A stretch of DNA of 64,000 bases from NCBI GenBank assembly GCA_025765615.1, contig JAIVFJ010000197.1, positions 55,063 through 119,062 on the forward strand, written 5' to 3'. Below are positions 41,941 to 53,374 of this stretch, piece after piece; within the stretch, counting starts at the first letter, position 1, and each line of letters begins with the position of its first letter. A model generated the notes under the pieces. The model was not told where the DNA came from, did not search any database, and saw only the letters and a list, made by a program, of their open reading frames with translations. Made by a program: the position numbers and the translations under genes. The stretch is from Zopfochytrium polystomum. Its lineage: Eukaryota > Chytridiomycota > Chytridiomycetes > Chytridiales > Chytridiaceae.

Positions 41941-43536
41941 TTCTTTTATTTGGCAGGCACAGTCGCAAACAGCCAGTTTCATTCGCTGATTGAAGCCACC
42001 GAGGCACCACAGAACGAGGGCCGAATTGAATTGTCGTTTGAAAGAAGGATCAACCGGCCCCTGTCACACAACAAACAAAACAGATTGGCGCTGAGTAAGG
42101 AAAACGAGTTTGGAAGAAGAGAGAGAGTGTGTGTGGGTCTTCCACGCATTTCAAACCGGGGCTGCGTATAAGTTGTTGTGTGTAGAAACCGGGACTGCGA
42201 TTTGTCGCAAAGGTTTGGTTTTTGGATTGTTCAGTTGTCTCTTCTCTGCTCTTGTCTCTCTCTCTCTCTTATTTTCCAGATTTATCGGCGGGGGACCGAC
42301 ACCCACGAAGCTGGAGAAAGAGACAAGCTGACAGTTATTTTTTTTTTTTTTGTTTTTTTTTGTCTTTTGGTTTGCGCGAGACAACGCTCAGGAAAAAGGG
42401 CGCGATGGCAAACAGGCAGACAGACAGACTGAAAGGTGGCAAGAAGAAGAAGAAGAAGAAGAAAGAAGAAAAAAAAAACAACCAACAAAAACAAAAGCAT
42501 AAGAGAACCGTGTTGGCAACAATGGTGCGTTTATATAGTGCAGCATGTTGTAATGTGTGTGTGTGTGAGTGTGTGTGCAGGTAGAGCGGGAGGGAGACAG
42601 ACAGTGAAAAAGGGGATAGAGGAAGAAAAGAAAGAAAGAAACACAGCATCCAACTGCCGAACACTCCGACGCGACTACGCCGGGGCTGGCTGGATCCGGC
42701 CTTAACAAGCACGCACTCACCACACACACACACACACACACAACAAAGAAGCAGAAGAAATAGAAACGACGATGCCCGCAACAGCTGCAACGGGGAAGGG
42801 CGGCCGTCCTTCCTCGTTGTCGCTTCGTCCGACGCAAACGAAGCGGCAGTGGCAGCAGCAGCTGAGGCAGCTCGTGTTACAATCCCTCCCTCCGCAACGC
42901 TGCAACTGCCGCCGCCGCCGCCCCAGCCAGCACCATCCACTCCCTCCGCCTCCTCCTCCCGCAGCTCCGACTCTCCCTTTGCGTCAGTGACGGCAGCACA
43001 CAGCAGCAGCAGCAGCAGCAGCATCAACAGCGAGTCGCCTCCTGGCGGTGCCTGGCGTGGTTGTTGGGGTGAGTTGTTGCGGTGCACCACCGCCTCCTCC
43101 TCCGTCCTTGTGGGGGTCTCTCTCTATCTCGCTCTGTCCCTCTCCCTGTCACTCTCTCTCTCTCTCTGTGCTTGTCCGCCAGCCAGCCCTCCAAAAGGAA
43201 AAAAAGAGAGAGAAAATGGAAAAAATTGCCCGTCGAAAATCTCAAAGCGATCTCAAACCCTCACTCACTCACACTCGCTCACACACCAAACCCACAACAA
43301 CAAAAAACAAACGACCCCGGCCCAGGCGCCTTCTCGGCACGGCTCCTTCAATTCGGCCACCACCGCTGATTCGTCCTCGACCCTCCTGGGCCCGCCGCCG
43401 CCGCCGTCGCCGTCGTCCGGCCGATCTACACCCTCGAAATCCCCTTCTTCCCCGACTGCACCAACCTTCCTGCACTCGCAACACCAATCTTCGTCGTCCC
43501 TCGCTCTTCCCGATCGCGCCGGCGGCCGACCCCAGG
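40723..43536. other. Long repeat-rich upstream region of the Ca2+-ATPase gene
   Basis: A GT run (40741-40764), a CA run (41555-41570), poly-A (41705-41728), a CT tract (41901-41942), and CA runs near 42720-42743 lie here. Frames from 42772 and 42849 have Ser/Pro-rich, protein-like composition up to about 43050 and again from about 43325 to 43530. An upstream coding exon of the Ca2+-ATPase, with an intron of roughly 250 bp between 43074 and 43325, is therefore possible but not proved. Confidence 0.5.
41901..41942. repeat. CT microsatellite
   Basis: Forty-two bases of nearly uninterrupted CT repeat with one CTC break, in the region between the 1,348-codon gene and the Ca2+-ATPase. Confidence 0.9.
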
Positions 43537-46500
43537 ATGGCCGCCGCGATGATGCACTACAGCCGCAGCAGCAGTTTTGCAAGCAGCCGCCGCAGCAGCT
43601 ACATCGAGGCCGCCGCCGCCGCCGCCGATACCACCACCACCACCACCCCCCCCGCACATCTCTCCTCCTCCGCCGACAATCTCCCCTCCCCCGCCGCCGC
43701 CGCCACCGCCGCCACAATCGCAGCAGCAGCAGCAGCAGCAGGAGACCACAGCCACAACAACAGCAGCCTTGGCACCGCGGCGTTCGGGCTGACGCCACCG
43801 GAGATCACGGCGGCGGTGGACGCGCGCGACACGGCGCTGCTCGAGGAGCGGTGGGGAGGGGTCGTGGGCGTGGCGATGAGGCTGAGGACGGACCCGGAGC
43901 GCGGACTGTCGGAGGCGATGGAGCCTGCAACGCTGGACGGCGTCGGAGCGCCGTGGTGGGCGGCGGCCGCGGCGATGGCGGCGAGAGCGAGAGGAGGAGG
44001 CGGGGGCGGCCGGTCCGCCCTTTCTCACCACCACCATTTCAGCAATAGTAGCAGTAGCAGCAGCAGCAGTCAGCAGCCGCTCTCTCAGGCGGGCGAGCGA
44101 CGGCCGTCGTCGCTGACCTTGGTTTGTCTCGCGCGCACCCTCTGTCTCTGTCTCTCTGTCTCGTCCCTGCTCTCTCTCTCTCTTTCTCTGCTCTCTCTCC
44201 TGCTTACCGATCTGAACGCTCCGTCTGTCTCCAGCCTTGTTCCCTGCCATCCCTCCATACTCTCTCTTGAGGCGATTTGTCCCTTTGTTTTCCCCCATGC
44301 AAGCACATTCTCTCACTCGATGTTGTCTCTTCACTCGGATGGCCGTCACGAGTGCTGTCTGTCTGTCCCTCTGCCTCCCCCACTGTCCATTCGTTCGTTG
44401 CGCAGTCCTCTGCATTGGCGGCATACCATGCCATGCTTGCCAAATCGGGACCATGTTGTTCCTTGCCTTTTTTGTCTCCACCGCCCTTGTCTCCTCTTCC
44501 AACCGTGTCTCTCGATCTGACCAACCCACCAAACCACCGAAACCGCATCACAGGGCGCCGGCGAGCCAGCAAAAAGCAGCAACAACACCTACAATGACGA
44601 CGACAACCGCCACTACGCCAAGAACGGCGCCGTTCCTGCCGACTCAACGGTCGCGACCGCCGCCGACCCCGATACCGATGCCGAGATGGGCCGCACGCCC
44701 GCGGCGGCGACCGACTCGTTCCTCGTCCGCAAGTCCGTCTTTGGCGAGAACAAACTGCCGCAGCCGCACACAAAGTCTGTGTGGGAGTTCGCCTTCGAGG
44801 CTCTCAAGGACAAGACCCTGATCGTGCTCTGCGTCGCCGCGTTCGTTGACCTCGCCATCGGGATATACAAGTCTGGGTTTGCCGAGCAACGGGAGCCGGC
44901 CGCGTACGTGGACGGCATCGCCATCCTGTTTGCCGTCGTCGTCATCGTCCTCATCTCGGCGCTGAACGACTACCGGAAGCAGAGCCAGTTCCGCCAGCTC
45001 AGCGACTACTCGCGGTCGCTCTCCAAATTCCACGTCATCCGCGACGGAAAGACCCGCGAAATGCCGACAGCCAGCATCCTCGTCGGCGACATTTGTCAAA
45101 TCTCGGCCGGCGACATTTTGCCCTCGGACGGCATCGTCATTCAGTCTTTCAACCTCTCTTGTGACGAGTCCGCGCTTACCGGCGAGAGCATGGCAGTTTC
45201 AAAGAGTCCCACCACGGACCCCTTTGTCCTCTCGGGCACAAAAGTCGTCGATGGGATTGGCAAAATTGTGATTGTCGCTACTGGTCCGAACTCTGTCAAT
45301 GGTCGGCTTCTCGCTAGCCTGGAAGTCGAAGTGGAAGAGACACCCCTCCAAGCAAAGCTTGGCAAGCTTGCGGACGCAATCTCTCTCTTTGGGCTTGGGG
45401 CCGCATTAGTCATGGTCCTCGGCCTGGTAATTCTGTACTTCAGCATCGCACCAGCCGTGCCGAGAACAACAGTGGACATTGTGAACGACCTCGTCAACCT
45501 TTTCATCATTGGCGTAACGATCGTCGTCGTGGCCGTTCCAGAGGGTCTGCCACTGGCGGTGGTCCTCGCGCTCGCCCACGCCACTCTCCGCATGCTCAAG
45601 GACAACAACCTCGTCCGCCACTTGAAGGCGTGTGAGACCATGGGAAATGCAACAAACCGTCTGCAGCGACAAGACGGGGACTTTGACGCAAAATCGCATG
45701 ACTGTCGTGGCCGGCACCTTTGCTACTCATCAGTTTGGCAGCTTGAAGTCTGCCTCATCCTCCGTAGTCATTCCTTCACCACCCCCATCCCCCATCACTC
45801 CAACCATCACCCTCTCTAGCTCATCCCCGACCCCTCAGCGAACCCTCGGCCGCGGATCCTCGTCTCGCGTCACCCTGAGCTCCGACTTTGACCACCACAA
45901 CGAGCTGAACGACACGAATCTGCTCGTGCCGGGTCGACCCATCGGCAGCGCCACGCACCTTCTCGTCCCCGGCGCCGGTTCATCCCGCCGCAGCCGGGAC
46001 GATGCCTCGTCCATCTCGTACACGCCCTCCCTGAACGCCCCACCAACCCCGACCAACGCCGGAACCCCAACGACCCAGGTGGCCCCGGAGGCTGTCTTTG
46101 CTGCCTCCTCGGACCCAGTCAAACTCGCAAACGGCAGCGGTGGCGCGCCAGATTTCATCGCCGGCACGCGGCTGCCAGAGGTTGTCGTCAACCATGTTGC
46201 GCGGTGCATTAACCTGAACACAACCGCGGAGGAGGTTGCGGCACCGCCGCTGGCCGACGACGAAGGCAGCAGCGACGGCGAAGACGACGTAGGGGCGGGC
46301 GGCAGCGTGCGGCGCGGCGGGTGGCTTGCGCGCGTCTCTGCGAGTCTTCGCGCTGGGCTCTTGCGGCGACGGCGGCGCGGCAGCAGCGACAGCGCCAACG
46401 GAGCGGCGTCGGCTTCTCCGTGGCCGACATCACGGAGAAACTCGCTTCGGGAGTCGCTGGACAGCCGCAGCACGAGCGTAACGCGCAACAACTCGACGAG

Positions 46501-48815
46501 TACCACCGCCGCGCTGTCGCCGCCCGCCGAAAGCAGTAGCAGCAGTGCGCGGTTCGTCGGGTCCAAGACCGAAGTGGCGCTGCTCGAGTTCACGGACAAG
46601 CGGTTGCGGCGAAACTACAAGCCGGACAGGGAGCGGTCGGAGGTTGTGATGGTTTTGCCGTTTTCGTCCGAGCGGAAGCGGATGAGCACGATCATCAAGG
46701 TGCCGTCGCGGGAGCGGGACGGGAAGCTGGAACAGGCGCTGTTTGGCGCGTCGCACGATCCGACGCTCGGGACCGTGGGCGGAAAGCGGTGGAGCCGCGG
46801 GGAAAAGTATTGGCTGTTCTGCAAGGGTGCCGCCGAGATTGTGTTGCAAAGCTGCGATCGGTATTTGAACGACGAAGGAAAGGTGCGTTGATCCCGTGCT
46901 CCGAGCGCGTCTTTTGCGCCAAAAACACTCACGATTTCAACCACACAGGCAATGCCCATCACTCCAGAGATCCGCGCCGAGCTGGAAGCACTGATCGAGG
47001 GCATGGCCTCGTCCGCTCTTCGCACGATCTGCGTCGCCTTCAAACCGTTCCGCGGCAGCGTCGCCAAACTGGCCGGCGAAGACCCCGCCAAATCCGAGCC
47101 CACCCTGATCCCGCCACCGCTCGCGAGCCCGCCGACCATCACAATCTCGGGCAGCGCTGACGGCGACAGCAAGCCGCCGCCGCTGACGATCGCGATCGAC
47201 ACATCCGCGGCGACGCTGGACCACCCTGGAAACGGCGGGTACAGCAGCGACGACACGGACGCGACGGAGGGCGAGCCGACGGACCCAGACGCGCACGGCT
47301 TGATCCTCGCCAGCGTGCTGGGCATCGAGGACCCGCTGCGCCCCGAGGTGCCTGCGGCCATCGCGGACTGCGCGCGCGCGGGGATCGTGGTGCGGATGGT
47401 GACGGGGGACAATATGGCCACGGCGCGGTCGATCGCGCGGCAGGCCGGCATCCTGCCGGCCTCGTCGTCGGCGGATGGCGCGTCGACCGCTTACCCGCAG
47501 GTGATGGAGGGTCCGGCGTTCCGCGCGCTGTCGCCGGAGGAGCAGGACGAGGTGGTGCCCCACTTGCGCGTGCTTGGCGCGGTCGTCGCCGCAAGACAAG
47601 CAGGTGCTGGTGCAGCGGCTGAAGAAGCTCGGGGAGACGGTGGCGGTCACGGGTGACGGCACGAACGATGCGCCCGCGCTGCGGATGGCGGACGTCGGGT
47701 TCAGTATGGGTATCGCCGGGACGGAGGTTGCAAAGGAAGCGAGTGACATTATCTTGTTAGATGACAATTTTGTCAGTCTGTCAAAAGCGATCGTGTGGGG
47801 TCGATCAGGTTTGTATCGTGTTTCTCTCTTTTTTTTTTTTTTTTTTTGCATTGGATCGCAGTGTCCCATGCAACTCCATCTTATACTCACCATGCCGCGG
47901 CACTCTTCCCTCCCTTGGACAGTGTACGACTCGGTCCGCAAATTCCTCCAATTCCAACTGACCGTCAACGTGGTCGCCGTCCTCCTTGCCATGGTCACCG
48001 CCTTCCTCACCGCAACCCTCACCCCGACCAAAGTACCCGAATCCGTCCTCTCGACCGTGCAGCTTCTCTGGGTGAACCTGATCATGGACACCTTTGCCGC
48101 GCTCGCGCTCGCGACGGACCGACCGACGCCCGACCTGCTAGACCGACCTCCGTCGCGTCGCACAGACCCGCTCATCTCGCGCGACATGCTGCTCATGATC
48201 CTCGGCCAGTCACTGTACCAGCTCGTCGCGTGCCTAACGCTCTACTGTGGGTACTCGGGCATCATGCGTGACCGGCGGATCAACTACGACGACCTGTTTG
48301 ACGGCGTCGACCCCGTGACGGAGACGGTGGTCTTCAACACGTTTGTCTTCTGCCAAGTGTTCAACGAGATCAACTGCAGGGTCATTGGAAGCAAGCTCAA
48401 CGTGTTCAAGGGCATCACCCAGAACTCGTACTTTGTCGGCATCTTTGTCATGACCGTCGTCGTGCAGATCGTCATTGTCCAGGCCGGCGGCGTCGCGTTT
48501 AAAACGACCCCGCTCGAAGCGCGGGAGTGGGCCATCTGCCTCGCCGTCGGCGCGCTGTCGCTGCCGATCGGCGCGGGCATCCGCCTGCTCGCCCGCGCCG
48601 TGTACGGGGACTCGGCGGCAGCCGCGCGCGGGTTCCACCCGGAGGTGCTCGGCGAGTCGGCCGACTCCGCCGCAGACGGCGGGTTCCTGGTCGGCGGCGT
48701 CGACGGCGGCGACGCGGACGCCGGCGGGAAGGGGAAGGGGATGGCCGGCGCGACGTACCTTGCGCTGCCGCCGCCGCCAGTCGTGATTGTGTCGCGGCCG
48801 TCCATGTCTGAGTAA
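43537..48815 (+). CDS. P-type Ca2+-ATPase, PMCA/PMC1 type
   Basis: Four exons: 43537-44121, 44554-46882, 46949-47808 and 47923-48815; introns 432, 66 and 114 bp. About 1,554 residues if two apparent one-base insertions are discounted. Signatures in order: FGLTPPEI (N-terminal PMCA motif); [16 protein letters not shown] (helix M1); [15 protein letters not shown] (M4, Ca2+ site); the phosphorylation loop [16 protein letters not shown] (nucleotide domain); [19 protein letters not shown]; then six C-terminal helices. It would pump Ca2+ out of the cytosol, into the vacuole if like yeast Pmc1. About 250 Ser/Gly-rich residues interrupt the region just after DKTGTLT. The frame slips at 45654-45656, eight bases before the catalytic loop, and at 47576-47577. 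The start is uncertain; upstream exons may exist. Confidence 0.88.
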
Positions 48816-49683
48816 TAGCTGTCTTCCTTCCCCCCTGCCCCCTCTTCCCCTTTTTATTGAAGAACCCTTTTCGAAACTACGGACTTTCAACGGCCCCCTC
48901 TGCAAACCTATATTTAGCTTCAAAAAAATAAGAATTCCACGTCTCCCCCCCTGTCCCTATCCATTGGTTTCCAGCATGAACCACAAGAACACCTCTCTTT
49001 CCTTCTTTCTTAAAAAGCCCGCTTTCCTCCCTCTTTCTCGTCCTTCACTCCTCACTCTCTTCTTTTTCTCTTCTTTCCTGATTTCTATTCCCTTTATTTT
49101 CTCCTGCACTGCGTCTCTGATCTTTCTTCGCTTCGTCTCACTTGTGTGTGTGTTTGTTTGCTTTTCTTCTTCTCGTGGAACGGATACGGGCGATTGAAAC
49201 CACCCGCTGTTTTTTCCCTGTGTGGAGCCCAACTTGGAACGAAAGAGAGAAAAAAAGAAGAAGCACGCAAAAGCTCAACACGCACTTCTGGCTACCTCCA
49301 CCATCACATTCTATTCTGCCAGTCGCCACCAAGTTTTTCAGTGGAGGTTGGGGGGTGAAGTGATGCGGGGGTCTTTGACGCGCGCCCTTCGCCTCAACTT
49401 ACTTTTTTCGTTGATGAATGCTGGGGACTGCTCAGTGAGTGCATTGGGCCAAGATGGGAGGGTTTTCTGTTCGGTTGAGTGTGCCACAGCGCGCGCCGTT
49501 GGAAGAAGGGTGCGACGCGGTTGCTTGCAGTTTTGAGCGACAAGAAAGGCCACTTTGTCTTCTTTGCAGAGTGCATGTAATGGACAATTATTTAATTTCC
49601 AAAAATAGAAAAAATCACAGAGGCCAACGAAAAAGACACACACACACACACACACACCGTCAGTCAGGTGACACCCTCCGTCG
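48816..49683. other. Intergenic; no supported gene
   Basis: Pyrimidine-rich sequence follows the Ca2+-ATPase stop (48830-49140), then a CA run (49638-49658) just before the next gene. Short frames on both strands show no recognisable family. Confidence 0.6.
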
Positions 49684-51763
49684 ATGCTGATGCCGAAGCA
49701 GTCCTCGCCGTACCGCCGCCGCCGCGGCCGGTATGCCCGCTCGCCGCGACGCCCCCCCGCCGCCGCCCTCGCCACCATCGTGGCAGTCGCTGTGGTCGCC
49801 GTCCCCGCTGCCGTCGCCGCTACCGTAGCCGATTCGGCTCCCCTGCCGCCGCCAACGACGACGACGCCCGGCCCTACTCCTCCCCCTCCTCTTCCACCTC
49901 CCCGCCTACCTCCTCGCCGCGGCGCTCCTCTGTGCCTTTGTCCACGCCGGCATCGACCCGCCGCCGCCGCGCGAGCGCACCGCGATCCCGCGCGACTCGC
50001 CGCGCGCACCCGCCACCTTCAAGAGCCGCTGCGGTGCTACGCGTACTCGTGCACGGGGGCCGCGGCGCGGTGCTACGGCCCAAGCTGTCCGTTTGGAACG
50101 CCCAGGGACGGCGGTGAAGGGGTGTGTCCGCGGAAGACGCCCGGGTTTGTGGAGGCGAGGTTGCCGGCGGTGAGGAGGAAGATGTCGGTGAGTGGATCGC
50201 TCGGTGTTTTCTTTTGTGTCTGTCTTGGTCCGCACGTCGCCCCACCCCACTCACTCTCTCCACCCAGTTCCAATCGCAGATTCTCACGGAAGGCGCCTTC
50301 GGCACGACCGTGCCCCCCGCCAACATCCTCGCCGTCCTGTACCTCAAACACAAACTGCCCCCGCTCCCGACCCTCGTGGACACAATCCTGACGCGCCTCG
50401 TCGCGCGCTACCCCCGCTTCCGCTCGCTCCCCGTCGAGGTCAACGGCGAAATCACCTGGGCCGAGCTGCCCGTCTCCGAAGTATCCCTCATGGACCACAT
50501 CACGCAGCTCGACCTCCCCACCCCGGCGGACGTCACCGCAAAGCTCGAGTCCCTGCTCAACCACTTTTGGGATCCGACGCGCCCGCTGTGGCACCCTGTA
50601 CCTCGTCCACGCACCGGGGGCCGACGCCGTCGTCCTCGACATGCACCACGGCCTCGGCGACGGCGTGTCGCTCGTGCTCGTCGCCGCCGCCCTCTGCACC
50701 GACCTCGCCGGCCGCCCGCTGCCGACCCCGGACACCTCCTCCTGCAACAGCCGCACATCCAATACGACCACCACCACGGCCGCGCCACCACCACCACCAC
50801 CACCCAGCCCCTTAGCGATCGCCTCAGCCTACGCCGTGGCCGCCGCAACGCAAGTCACCCCACGCCCTCTGGACCGCCGACACCCCGTCCTCGATCAAAG
50901 CCCCGCACCTCTTCACCCGCTTCGACCCCCGCCACCGCATCTTCACCCCGCGGCCCCTACCGCTCCCCGCCGTCAAACGCGTCAAGTCGGCCGTCCCCGG
51001 CGCCACCGTCAACGACGTGGTCCTCGCGCTGCTCGCAGGCGCCTACCGCCGGTACCCCCTCGCCCGCACGGACCCGGCCATCGTCCCAGACCTCGCCGCC
51101 GACCAGCCGCGGCTCCTCGTCCGCGCCGGCAGCGCAATCTCCCTCCCTCGCCCGCCGCCGTCGCCAGACGGCGGCGTCGGCGGGCTGCACAACCGCTTCG
51201 TGTACCTCAGCGCCGGGCTCCCCGTCGGCCTGGCGGGTCCGCCGTCGCGTCGGATCCGCGCGGCGCGGGGCGGGGATGAGCCACGTGAAGGGCGGGGCGG
51301 CGGCGGCGGTGCAGATCGCGTCGCAGCGTTTTACGGCGGCGACGAGCGGGCGCGGGGTGCTGGCGTCGCTGACGTACCAGTTTGCATCGCGGCACTCGGT
51401 CGGGGTCAGCAATTTGCGCGGGCCCGAGGCGCCGCTGGCCGTGTGCGGGGTGGAGGTGGAGCGGATCGTGCCGAGTGAGTTTGAAAGAAATCCTTTTTTT
51501 TTTTTTTTTTAACTCTTTTCTCTAACCGACGTGGAACCTGTTTTGCCCGCCGAACGCCAAAAAAAAAAAAAAAAAAAAAAAAAACCCACTCGCGCGCGAA
51601 AAAAAAAGTCGTCTCGAGCCCGGCCAACACGTGGATCGTCTTTTCGTACTGCGACCTTGTCTACTTTTCGTGCAACGTCGTGCCGAAATTGTACAAGGAC
51701 CTGGGCCTGCTGGAGCGATGCTTCGAGCTCGAGTTTCAGGACATGCTGCGCGAAATCGAGTGA
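49684..51763 (+). CDS. WS/DGAT-family acyltransferase (wax ester synthase / diacylglycerol acyltransferase), start uncertain
   Basis: Exons 50268-51474 and 51609-51763 are clear, preceded by a probable exon 49684-50187; introns 50188-50267 (80 bp) and 51475-51608 (134 bp). The catalytic motif HHxxxDG is present as MHHGLGDG at about 50641. Before it lies the family's N-terminal half (VPPANILAVLYLKHKLPPLPTLVD). After it come VPGATVNDVVLALLAGAYRRY, SNLRGPEAPLAVCG and a final segment typical of the C-terminal WSD domain. Known members join a fatty acyl-CoA to a fatty alcohol or diacylglycerol, making storage lipids at the ER. The proposed first exon has one hydrophobic span and a Cys cluster (CYAYSCTGAAARCYGPSCPFG) that is not normal for the family. 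Three one-base slips (50594-50596, 50858-50861, 51271-51274) break the frame; each is an extra base in a C or G run. Confidence 0.75.
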
Positions 51764-52955
51764 GGGTGGGACTGTGAGAGTAAAAAGCGAGCCTCGGCTG
51801 GGGGCGCCGCTCACCTCATTCCGCCCAGCGATGTGAAGGTTCCAAGAAAGGGCGAAGTGGGGGTGAGGGGGGAGGGGATGTTCTTTGGGAAATTTTTAAA
51901 CACGCCGAAAGTCATTAGATGAGAAACAAAAAGAGTCTTCCACGGCCTATGCCGGGAATGCCCGAAAATATTCGTCTAGAGAGCGTATAAATAAGCCAGT
52001 TTACCAAGTAAGAATGTTCTTGTTTTTTCGGGTAGAGTTCTTCGTACAGTTCTATTGTTTTTGATGATAGCTGTTGAATTTGGAGTGCAAGTATTTCGGT
52101 GCCCAGCAAATCGGACCAGTTTTGCTTATTGGGTTTGGCGACCCCTTTTGTTTCGTGGAGGCCTTGTGCTTTAAGTCAATAGCAAGAATCCGTGCGCGAG
52201 TATCTCATCTCTTCTGTTCTCTGCCCACGACCGCATGCAATAGTTCCTAAAGAACAAAAAACGCGTTAAGTAGTGCTTTTGACAACTCTTCTGCCGTGTC
52301 CCGTCTAGCGCGGCGCCCCCCGATACGGAACGAGGTTAGGGCTTCCAGCCGTCGTCGTAGCTTCCTTGAACCAAAACTTTTTTGCGGTGTAACCCTGGAA
52401 GCTCACAAGCAAAAGCTACCGAGCACGCCCGCAAGCACACGCCTTCCAAAATAAATAAAAAAAGGAAACGGGAGGGTGGTGTTTTCAACCCCCACCGTCG
52501 TGAAATCTTGAAGCTGGATGATTCGGTGGAGAGTTGCTGAATGCGCGGCGTGCGCATGTGGGTTTCGTCGTTGTTATTAAGGAAACTAAGGACAAGGCCC
52601 CTTCTTCCTCAATGCAGATAGATGATCCAATCAACGGGTCGCGGGCACTGACTCTGTCTCCGCCTCCGGCTCGGATCACAACGGCCGGGGCCGACCGGCG
52701 CGGAGCTTTGTGTTTTTGTTTTTTTTTCTTGTATTTTTTTTTTTTTTTTTTTTTTTTTGGACGACTTCGTGTTCCTGCTTTTTGTTTCCAAATTACAAAT
52801 TAGGCGTCGTTTTGATCAAAGTCGCGCCAAGGAGCGCTCAGTCACGCAGTTGCGTAAAGGTCAGGGAGAGAGACGGTGCTCTCTCTCTCTCACTCTCTCC
52901 CTTTCTCTCTCTCTCTCTCTCACACACACACAACACACACACACACACACACACA

Positions 52956-53003
<48 letters not shown>

Positions 53004-53039
53004 CTCTCCTCTCTCTCTCTCTCCTCTCTCTCCTCTCTC

Positions 53040-53079
<40 letters not shown>

Positions 53080-53374
53080 GCTCTCTCTCTAGGTCTGTCT
53101 GTCTTCCCTCCTCGACGGTTCTTCTGTATTCTTCTCCATTCCGTTCTTCTCTCCCACCAATCTCGTCTCCATCGTTTGTCCAAAGGCCAAACACTTTTTC
53201 CTATCAACTCTAGTGTTCCTCGCCCACAATCACCCTCACCAATTATTGATACTGCAGCAAAGTTCTACCCCCGGTACAAACTCGCAATGGTCTACCTGGA
53301 CAGCAGGCTCTTTGCCCGCGCTCCTTTCCGTGTCGGTCGCCATCGCAGAGTCCGCAATCGCCAAATGCGTTTCC
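51764..53374. other. Intergenic with long CT/CA microsatellites
   Basis: No gene is supported between the acyltransferase and the next frame. A T run (52737-52758) and a 215-bp block of CT and CA repeats (52879-53093) dominate. The sequence after the block up to 53374 is probably 5' UTR or first exon of the gene that follows. Confidence 0.6.
52879..53093. repeat. Long CT-CA-CT microsatellite
   Basis: CT repeats (52879-52920), CA repeats (52921-52955), then CT repeats with CTC breaks to about 53093. It is the longest simple repeat in the window, and it ends about 280 bp before the next likely start codon. Confidence 0.95.

Noticed and set aside
42335..43090. 251-codon minus-strand frame upstream of the Ca2+-ATPase.
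   Set aside because: It is composed largely of translated microsatellites (poly-Leu, Cys-Val) and has no protein-like region.
45632..45800. Programmed +1 frameshift in the Ca2+-ATPase.
   Set aside because: There is no known slippery heptamer or stalling stop codon at the site, and similar +1 slips occur in two unrelated genes, always in a run. A consensus error is more likely, though not proven.
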